Below, piece by piece: positions 32,902 through 38,291 of a DNA stretch of 38,291 nucleotides; the first letter of the stretch is position 1; every line of letters begins with the position of its first letter. The translations under genes were made by a program, and so were the position numbers. This DNA comes from Bacteroidales bacterium (GTDB lineage: Bacteria; Bacteroidota; Bacteroidia; Bacteroidales; UBA932): positions 1-38,291 of the forward strand of contig JAEEHS010000056.1 in assembly GCA_016281015.1 (NCBI GenBank). The letters run 5' to 3'. Under the pieces are notes generated by a model. The model was not told the DNA's origin. It saw only the letters and a program-made list of their open reading frames with translations, and searched no databases.

Positions 32902-34073
32902 TTGCGGCGGTATTCTTCCGGCAGTTTCCGGTACAGGGTGCGTTCGGACATGCCGAGCTGCTCGGCCGCCTTCTTGCGGTTGCCATGGTTCTTTTCCAGG
33001 GCCTGGCGGATCAGTTCCTCTTCGGTCGCCTTCAGCGACAGCGTGGATTCACGGGGAGCGGGGACTTCTTCCTGCTCCTGCCACTCGGCTTCCTCTTCCT
33101 GCAGGGGCGCGACGGGAGCGGGCAGCTGGGGCCTCCCGATCTGGGCCTTGAGGGCGTCGATTTCCTGCTTGAGGTCGAAAATAGCCTTGTAGATGGCCTG
33201 TCGCTCGTCCGCGCCGAGACCGCCGGAAGGCTGGGCACCTTCGTAGACGATGGGCGTAGGCTCCCCTTCTTCCCGGGGCATGAAAGGCCGGATGTCGTCG
33301 GCGCCGAGTTCGATCCGCTGCCGGGTCGGGCTGATCTTTTCGGACAGCCGGGCGGTCAGGGACTGGGTGAATCCCTGCAGCTGACGGATGTTGCCGGGCC
33401 AGCGGTACTCCTCGATGAGGCGGATGGCGTCCGGACGCAGGGCTATCTTGCACATCCCGGCCACCTCGGAGAAATCGGAAGTGAATTTGCGGAACAGCAG
33501 GTAGATGTCCCCCCGGCGCTCCCGCAGGGGCGGAATCCGGATCTGGGCGGCGCTCAGCCGGAAATACAGGTCCTCGCGGAACTTGCCGCGGCGGACGGCC
33601 TCATACAGATGGACATTCGTCGCAGCGACGACCCGCACGTCCGTATGTTCGATTTTGTTGGAGCCGACCTTGCGGTACTCGCCGCTCTGGAGCACCCTGA
33701 GCAGCAGGGCCTGGGATTCCAGGGGCAGTTCGGCGATTTCGTCCAGGAAAAGGGTCCCGCCGTTGGCCTCCTCGAAGTAGCCCTTGCGGGTCTCCGTGGA
33801 GCCGGTGAAGGAGCCTTTGACATGGCCGAAAAGCTCGGAATTGACGAGTTCGCGGGCCAGGGCGCCGCAGTTGACGACGAAGAACTCTCCCTGGCGGCGG
33901 GAAGAAAATTGATGGATAATCCGGGCGACACTCTCCTTGCCGACGCCGCTCTCGCCCTGGATCAGGACATTGAGGCCGGTCGGGGCGAATTTCACGGCTG
34001 TTTCGAGGGCCTCGTTGAGCGCGGGGTCGTTGCCGATGATTTCGTATCTGTTCTTGAGTGCAAGTAAATCCAT
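32898..34073 (-). CDS. Sigma-54-dependent transcriptional activator without receiver domain
   Basis: The 391-residue protein consists of an AAA+ activator domain from the very N-terminus (Walker A GESGVGKE 40-47, Walker B LFLDE 108-112) and a C-terminal Fis-type helix-turn-helix (about 355-391, with GNRKKAAEQLGMSERTLYRK). There is no N-terminal sensing or receiver domain. The sigma-54 contact loop, usually GAFTGA, reads GSFTGS at 87-92; the essential Phe and Thr remain. Between the domains is a Pro/Glu-rich linker. It heads the operon with lptE, the TPR-like gene and secG, so it could control envelope genes, including its own operon. A TAAATTTG box lies just before the start. Without a sensing domain its activity may be set by its level or by a partner protein. 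Confidence 0.9.
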   Translation of the reverse strand: MDLLALKNRYEIIGNDPALNEALETAVKFAPTGLNVLIQGESGVGKESVARIIHQFSSRRQGEFFVVNCGALARELVNSELFGHVKGSFTGSTETRKGYFEEANGGTLFLDEIAELPLESQALLLRVLQSGEYRKVGSNKIEHTDVRVVAATNVHLYEAVRRGKFREDLYFRLSAAQIRIPPLRERRGDIYLLFRKFTSDFSEVAGMCKIALRPDAIRLIEEYRWPGNIRQLQGFTQSLTARLSEKISPTRQRIELGADDIRPFMPREEGEPTPIVYEGAQPSGGLGADERQAIYKAIFDLKQEIDALKAQIGRPQLPAPVAPLQEEEAEWQEQEEVPAPRESTLSLKATEEELIRQALEKNHGNRKKAAEQLGMSERTLYRKLPEEYRRK

Positions 34074-34081
34074 AGTTCCGG

Positions 34082-34120
34082 CAAATTTACTAAATAATTT
34101 GAAAACTTTGCTTATCTTTG
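34082..34120. promoter_or_regulatory. Divergent -7 boxes between the sigma-54 activator and the TPR lipoprotein
   Basis: TAAATTTG on the minus strand (34089-34082) lies 8 bases before the activator gene, implying a very short leader. TATCTTTG on the plus strand (34113-34120) lies 43 bases before the lipoprotein gene. Both match TAnnTTTG exactly; -33 boxes are not clear at 19-21 bases. Confidence 0.4.
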
Positions 34121-34163
34121 TCTTCTGTGTTATGCGTCAAGATAACGTTTAAGTCTAAACCAT

Positions 34164-35813
34164 ATGAAGAAAACACTCCGCATTTTTGCCGCGCTGGCGG
34201 CCGTGGCAGGTTCGGTAGCCTGCGCATCCGTGGAAAAAATGGCCAAGATGGCCGAGAACATCCAGATTCAGTGTACGCCCGAGGTGATGGAAGCCATCGG
34301 CGGCAATGTCGATGTCCAGGTGGCCGTGACCTATCCGAAGGATTATTTCAATCCCCAGGCCATCCTCGAAGTCACCCCGGTAATCGTCTATGAAGGCGGC
34401 GAGGCCGCGGCCGACAAACTCATCTATCAGGGCGAGAAGGTCAAGGACAATTACAAGGTGGTCTCCTCCGATGGACAGACCGTCAGGGAGCTGATCCATT
34501 TCGACTTTGTCGAAGGCATGGAAAAGAGCTACCTGGAGCTGCGCGGGGTCGCCAAGGGCAAGGGCAAGAGCGTGGCGCTGCCGGTGGTGAAGGTCGCTGA
34601 CGGAATGGTCACGACCTATACGCTGGTCAAGCGGAACGGAGCCGCCGCCTTCAAGGCCGATGACTACAAGGAAGTCACGACCGGCACCGCCGAAGGCCAG
34701 ATCCTCTATCAGGTCAACAGCGCCGAGGTGCGCAGCTCAGAACTCAAAGGCCAGTCCGTCAAGGACTTCCAGGCTGCCCTGGAAGACATCAAGACCAACG
34801 GGCGCGCCAAGATCACCGGCACCGAAATCATTGCCTACGCCTCTCCGGAAGGTGCCGTGGACCTGAATGACAAACTCTCCGGCAACCGTTCCTCCTCCGC
34901 CGCCAAGGCCTGGAAGCAGGTCACCAAGGGCAGCGATGCCGCCGACCCCTCCGTCAAGAGCATCGGCGAGGACTGGGAAGGATTCCAGAAACTCGTCTCC
35001 GAGTCCAACATCGAGGACAAGGACCTGATTCTCCGCGTCCTGTCCATGTATTCCGACCCGGCCGTCCGCGAGAATGAGATCAAGAACATGTCGCAGGTCT
35101 ACACCGCCCTCAAGGGAGAGGTCCTGCCGGAGCTGCGCCGGGCCCGCCTCATCGCCAATGTCGAGTACCAGAACTACTCGAACGAAGAACTGGAGAAACT
35201 CCTTGATGACAACGCCGACGTCCTGGACGAGGAAGCCTACCTCAGGGTTGCCTCCATCAGCAAGGACAACGCCCGGAAAGAGGCCATCTACAAGAAAGCC
35301 ATCGACAAGTTCGGTTCCGACCGCGCCCAGTACAACCTGGCCGTCGTCTATCTGAATGAAGGCAAGAACGCCAAGGCCGAAGAGGCCCTCTCTGCCGTCA
35401 AGAGCGGGGATGGGGACGTGGTCAACGCCATGGGCGTCGTTGCCCTCCGGAAAGACGACCTCGTGAAGGCCGAAGAATGCTTCCGCAAGAGCGGAACCGA
35501 TGAAGCCAAGGCCAACCTTGGCGCCGTCCTGATCCTCCAGGGCTCCTATGACGAGGCCGCCAAGGTCCTCGCCGACGCCAAGGGCTGCTGCCACAACACC
35601 GCCCTCGCCTACATCCTGACCGACCAGCTGGACAAAGCCTCCAAGGCCATCCACTGCGAATGCGCCAAGTGCTACTACCTGAAGGCCGTCATCGCCGCCC
35701 GCCAGGGTGACGCCGCCGCCGTAAAGGCCAACCTGGACAAGGCGGGAGAAAAAGACGCCGAGCTGAAAGCACGCGCCGCCAGGGATGTCGAATTCTCCGG
35801 TTACGAACTCTAA
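34164..35813 (+). CDS. TPR-containing lipoprotein with OmpA-like middle region
   Basis: The 549-residue protein has a lipoprotein signal peptide ending AGSVAC (Cys20). Residues about 30-165 are beta-rich, with a segment IQIQCTPEVMEAIGGNVDVQ. A middle part (about 175-300) starts ILYQVNSAEVRSSELKGQS and contains TGTEIIAYASPEGAVDLNDK and LSGNRSSSAAKAW, which resembles the peptidoglycan-binding OmpA C-terminal pattern in a diverged form. The rest (about 340-549) is TPR-like, with a cluster of Cys in CCHNTALAYIL and HCECAKCYYLKA. Location should be the periplasmic face of the outer membrane. Codon use is that of the GC-rich core, with a strong preference for C-ending codons, consistent with good expression. 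It is followed after 3 bases by the LytTR regulator gene. Confidence 0.72.
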   Translation: MKKTLRIFAALAAVAGSVACASVEKMAKMAENIQIQCTPEVMEAIGGNVDVQVAVTYPKDYFNPQAILEVTPVIVYEGGEAAADKLIYQGEKVKDNYKVVSSDGQTVRELIHFDFVEGMEKSYLELRGVAKGKGKSVALPVVKVADGMVTTYTLVKRNGAAAFKADDYKEVTTGTAEGQILYQVNSAEVRSSELKGQSVKDFQAALEDIKTNGRAKITGTEIIAYASPEGAVDLNDKLSGNRSSSAAKAWKQVTKGSDAADPSVKSIGEDWEGFQKLVSESNIEDKDLILRVLSMYSDPAVRENEIKNMSQVYTALKGEVLPELRRARLIANVEYQNYSNEELEKLLDDNADVLDEEAYLRVASISKDNARKEAIYKKAIDKFGSDRAQYNLAVVYLNEGKNAKAEEALSAVKSGDGDVVNAMGVVALRKDDLVKAEECFRKSGTDEAKANLGAVLILQGSYDEAAKVLADAKGCCHNTALAYILTDQLDKASKAIHCECAKCYYLKAVIAARQGDAAAVKANLDKAGEKDAELKARAARDVEFSGYEL

Positions 35814-35816
35814 GCC

Positions 35817-36593
35817 GTGAGGCCGGGCTCCTGGATCGACCTGGCACTGTGCATTGCCGTTCTGCCGGCCCTTCTCGTGATCTTTCCGATCGAAGAATGG
35901 GCCGGCTGGAACGCTGTATACGTGCTCGTCTGTACCGCCTGGAGCTATCTGAACTACTTCCTCCACCGCCGCGTCAGCGCCCTGCTCCTCCTCTCACCCC
36001 GCAGGAAGCTGCTGCCCCTGTTTTTCGCCCTCGTTTTCATCAGCGGTGTCGTCACCTTCCTCATCGGCATCTATGAACCCGGCATTCCGCGCGAAGTCCT
36101 GGAGAAAGCCCCCCGGCTCGACCCGCACCAGCAGGCCCTCTGGATCCTGTATATCGTCACCACCTTCTGCGGTGTCGCCATCGGTGTGCTGGACACCCGC
36201 AACCGCCAGCTGGAAAGCTTCAAGCGGGACACCCAGGCGGCGGACACCGTCCGCGGCGAAGTCGACCTCCGCGGCAGCGAAGCCGTCGGCGGAGAAGAAG
36301 TCACCGTCAAGGCCGGCTACCAGACCGTCCACATTCCCCTGTCCGACATCCAGTATGCCGAGTCCCGCGGCAACTACGTCTGCATCCACCGCGACCACGG
36401 CGAGGACATCGTCACCCAGATGACCATGAAAGCCTTCACGGAACTGCTTCCGGAAGGGAAATTCCTCCGCGTCCACCGCTCCTTCCTCATCCCCGCCTGG
36501 CGGATCGAGAGCCGCAGCGCCCTCGCCGTCCGCCTCGTCGGCGTGGGGCGCGACATCCCCGTCGGACGCGCCCATAAAGAAAACTTGAAATAA
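35817..36593 (+). CDS. Membrane-bound LytTR-family transcriptional regulator
   Basis: The 258-residue protein starts at GTG, 3 bases after the stop of the TPR lipoprotein gene. The N-terminal half has four hydrophobic segments (about 8-24, 28-48, 65-85, 105-125). A short coiled linker leads to a C-terminal LytTR DNA-binding domain (about 160-258) with VHIPLSDIQYAESRGNYVCI and FLRVHRSFLIPAWRIES. Such regulators bind DNA from the membrane and usually lack a receiver domain in this phylum. The tight link to the lipoprotein suggests it senses an envelope state and may control its own operon. The signal is not known. An ATG start would lose much of the first membrane segment, so GTG is preferred. 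Confidence 0.82.
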   Translation: MRPGSWIDLALCIAVLPALLVIFPIEEWAGWNAVYVLVCTAWSYLNYFLHRRVSALLLLSPRRKLLPLFFALVFISGVVTFLIGIYEPGIPREVLEKAPRLDPHQQALWILYIVTTFCGVAIGVLDTRNRQLESFKRDTQAADTVRGEVDLRGSEAVGGEEVTVKAGYQTVHIPLSDIQYAESRGNYVCIHRDHGEDIVTQMTMKAFTELLPEGKFLRVHRSFLIPAWRIESRSALAVRLVGVGRDIPVGRAHKENLK

Positions 36594-36597
36594 AATT

Positions 36598-36628
36598 CTT
36601 GCTATTCCCAAGATTTTACTTATCTTTG
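36598..36628 (+). promoter_or_regulatory. Promoter of tRNA-Ser
   Basis: CTTG (36598-36601), 19 bases and TATCTTTG (36621-36628) repeat the exact arrangement seen at the non-coding RNA gene. Transcription should start near 36634. The leader then contains two small hairpins, CCGTCC with GGACGG and GCCCGG with CCGGGC (about 36633-36672), before the tRNA. Confidence 0.75.
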
Positions 36629-36692
36629 CAGTCCCGTCCGATGGGACGGCGCCCGGTGTAGCAGCCGGGCAGGTTTCAAAGCTTTAAACCCG

Positions 36693-36780
36693 GAGGGGCG
36701 GGTGAGTGGCTGAAACCAGCAGTTTGCTAAACTGCCGTACGGGTTATTCTGTACCACGAGTTCGAATCTCGTCCCCTCCG
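36693..36780 (+). tRNA. tRNA-Ser (anticodon GCU)
   Basis: The acceptor stem is GGAGGGG (36693-36699) with CCCCTCC (36773-36779) and discriminator G. The anticodon arm GCAGT-TTGCTAA-ACTGC holds GCT. The variable arm is long (about 36737-36757), as expected for serine tRNA. The T arm ACGAG-TTCGAAT-CTCGT is intact. The total is 88 bases and CCA is not encoded. It reads AGC and AGU codons. Confidence 0.96.
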
Positions 36781-36783
36781 CCT

Positions 36784-36835
36784 AATGAAACAAAAAGCCG
36801 CGCCAAGCTTGCTTGAGCGCGGTTTTTGTTTCATT
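36784..36835. terminator. Bidirectional terminator between tRNA-Ser and the esterase gene
   Basis: A 13-bp A/T stem (36784-36796 with 36823-36835) continues, after one bulged G, as CCGCGC with GCGCGG (36798-36803 with 36817-36822). The loop has 13 bases. TTTTTGTTTC ends the hairpin on the plus strand and the same holds on the minus strand, so it can stop both genes. Confidence 0.85.
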
Positions 36836-36837
36836 AT

Positions 36838-36982
36838 GGCAAGCCCGCCGCAGGCGGGAGAGATGCCGGAGGGCGCAGCCCGACGGAATCTCGGAGGGGG
36901 CAATATCTGCAAAAATACTCCGGATAATATCCCTGTTTATTTACTCCACCCTAAGGCAGAGACCAGAAGCCAGGTGGAAAGA
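36838..36982. other. Non-coding gap, GC-rich in its left part
   Basis: Nothing coding is supported between the terminator and the esterase stop. The first 60 bases are GC-rich, with CCCGCC-GCA-GGCGGG at 36845-36859, and recall the composition of 2910-3190. The rest becomes A/T-richer towards the esterase gene. Confidence 0.5.
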
Positions 36983-38291
36983 CTACTCCCAATCATCGGA
37001 GCGGAATGGAGATGCGGGAATACCAAAATTGTTGAAAAGGCTTGCTCTCGACCAATTCTTCATTCCATATCTGACTGCTGTAGGCTTGGCAACTTCGGAA
37101 CAGGTTACCATTATCGATTTTTTGTCACCTTGAACAACGGCGACAGCCGGATGAAAGAATCTGTCCTCTCCTGCCAGTTCAAAGCAACCCAGTTCCTGAT
37201 TGATCGGCCCCAGCCCCATTTTCCCACAGTCGAACGTGACAAAAGCGGCGCCTTCTTTGAATTCAAATGCAATCGGCATCGGCGCTTTGGCATCAATTCC
37301 CTTGATTCCGTAGTCATTAGCCAAAGCAAGATAGGCAAGCCTGTCACCCACCGGTTTCTTTTTGGCGGGGTGAATGCACAGCTTTTCCCCGACATCATGC
37401 GTTGTCGCCATACCGCTATGGGGAATCATTTTCAGCGTCTGGGCCTGTGCCCACATCATATATCCCGCATGCGGCTTGTCAGGATCATTATATTGATACG
37501 GGGCGATTTGTGTGAAGTAAAAGGGCATATTCTCATCACCCCATTCTTCCCGGAGCATTTTTACGAAAGCCGGCTGCAGCCGTTTATACTGCTCATACCT
37601 CATTCGATTATGGCAGCCTTGGTACCAGAGAAATCCTTTTGCGGTAAATGGAATGATGGAATGCAGCATCCCGTTGTACAATACGGAGGCTGTCTGATGC
37701 GGTTTTACTTCCGGCAACTTCCGATTCTTAAGATGTGAGAGGTCGATTTCTCCGGCGAACTCTTTCTCGAGCAACACCGGATTCATCCAGGACTCTATCG
37801 CCGTACTACCCCACGAAGCATTAATGATACCGACGGGAACCCCCAGAACCGCATGAATCTTACGGGCGAAGAAATACGCTGCGGCACTTGCTTCCGCGAC
37901 TCCGACCGGATCATTGACATACCATGTTGCGTCACAGTCCTCTTCCGGTGTAAACGCCATCTTACGCGCCAAATTACAGGAACGGATAGGAACCGCAGCA
38001 TTCGCCTCCGAAATGATATCTGCCGCTCCTTCCACCGGCTGGCCCATATATCCCTTCATCTGCTGGGCCATATTCGACTGACCGGCGCAAATCCAGACCT
38101 CCCCGATAAGGATATTCTTCAAAGTCAACTTCTCGCCATCATTGAAGGTGATTTCATACGGACCTCCCGCCGCCGGCGTAGAAATCCGGGTGAACCATTT
38201 CCCTTCAGTGTCCGCTTTTACAACCGTTTTCGCTTTGGACCAGGTCGTGGTAATTACTAATTTGGAATTCGGTCTTGCCTTTCCCCACAAT
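36983..38291 (-). CDS. Sialate O-acetylesterase-like SGNH hydrolase, 5' end cut off
   Basis: The frame runs off the right edge of the window, so the N-terminus (signal peptide and about 40-50 residues) is missing. The first visible residues, WGKARPNSKLVITT, are internal in this family, before an Ig-like segment. Numbered from the edge, the SGNH nucleophile block is GEVWICAGQSNM (63-74, Ser72). Further on are YQGCHN and, near the C-terminus, CIHPAKKKPVGDRLA with the catalytic His. The family removes acetyl groups from sialic acids or, in relatives, from plant polysaccharides, in the periplasm or outside. The gene is A/T-richer than most of the window and uses more A/T-ending codons, which may mean recent acquisition. 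A terminator lies past its stop. Confidence 0.88.
   Translation of the reverse strand, partial: LWGKARPNSKLVITTTWSKAKTVVKADTEGKWFTRISTPAAGGPYEITFNDGEKLTLKNILIGEVWICAGQSNMAQQMKGYMGQPVEGAADIISEANAAVPIRSCNLARKMAFTPEEDCDATWYVNDPVGVAEASAAAYFFARKIHAVLGVPVGIINASWGSTAIESWMNPVLLEKEFAGEIDLSHLKNRKLPEVKPHQTASVLYNGMLHSIIPFTAKGFLWYQGCHNRMRYEQYKRLQPAFVKMLREEWGDENMPFYFTQIAPYQYNDPDKPHAGYMMWAQAQTLKMIPHSGMATTHDVGEKLCIHPAKKKPVGDRLAYLALANDYGIKGIDAKAPMPIAFEFKEGAAFVTFDCGKMGLGPINQELGCFELAGEDRFFHPAVAVVQGDKKSIMVTCSEVAKPTAVRYGMKNWSRASLFNNFGIPASPFRSDDWE

Noticed and set aside
1..38291. CRISPR arrays, rRNA genes, insertion sequences and prophage genes
   Set aside because: No regularly spaced repeats, rRNA-like blocks, transposase motifs or phage structural genes were seen.

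Overview
The window looks like chromosomal DNA of a GC-rich member of the Bacteroidales (phylum Bacteroidota). The evidence is a single-chain SecDF, many matches to the Bacteroidota promoter -7 box (TAnnTTTG), fimbrillin-like and DUF3244-like exported proteins, a NagB/LmbE two-domain protein of the kind annotated in Bacteroides, the order sigma-54 activator - lptE - TPR gene - secG, and a tRNA gene without an encoded CCA. The genus cannot be fixed from this sequence. Most of the window is housekeeping or envelope DNA of high GC. The first ~2.5 kb and the last ~1.3 kb are visibly richer in A/T.

Layout, left to right. 1-2400: a small secreted DUF3244-like protein and a membrane TPR regulator with a C-terminal HTH, both on the minus strand. 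2474-2724: a complete non-coding RNA gene on the minus strand, with promoter, long imperfect hairpin and intrinsic terminator, probably 6S-like. 2725-3292: GC-rich non-coding DNA with a short direct repeat and the secDF terminator. 3293-7946: secDF, and divergent from it a beta-propeller/SPOR protein. 7950-11637: an operon of a YpfJ-type zinc peptidase, a NagB-like/LmbE fusion and an intact NagB. 11616-16104: a carbohydrate O-acetylation module of two SGNH proteins and an MBOAT acyltransferase, behind the ion-pumping pyrophosphatase hppA (16116-18305). 18311-27584: a tightly packed export operon that starts with a C69 cysteine peptidase and continues with two copies of the cassette small peptide - SPII lipoprotein - M6 metalloprotease. 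27653-29164: a small secreted helical protein and pheS. 29179-34073: sigma-54 activator, lptE, a TPR protein, secG, and a ClpB lacking the N-terminal domain. 34164-36593: a TPR lipoprotein and a membrane LytTR regulator. 36598-36835: tRNA-Ser(GCU) with promoter and terminator. 36983-38291: a sialate O-acetylesterase-like gene cut by the window edge.

Many genes concern the cell envelope: SecDF and SecG in export, LptE in LPS assembly, O-acetylation of a surface glycan, amino-sugar turnover by NagB and LmbE-type enzymes, and secreted proteases with their lipoproteins. The most novel-looking item is the duplicated peptide-lipoprotein-M6 cassette. Its two small proteins of 41 and 43 codons are too short for ordinary gene calling. 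They are joined to their neighbours by one-base or four-base overlaps or very short gaps, and they align without gaps over 37 residues. Other points of interest are the short ClpB with a hairpin and a perfect palindrome in its leader, the NagB-like domain that has lost two active-site residues, and the identical promoter architecture of the non-coding RNA and the tRNA.
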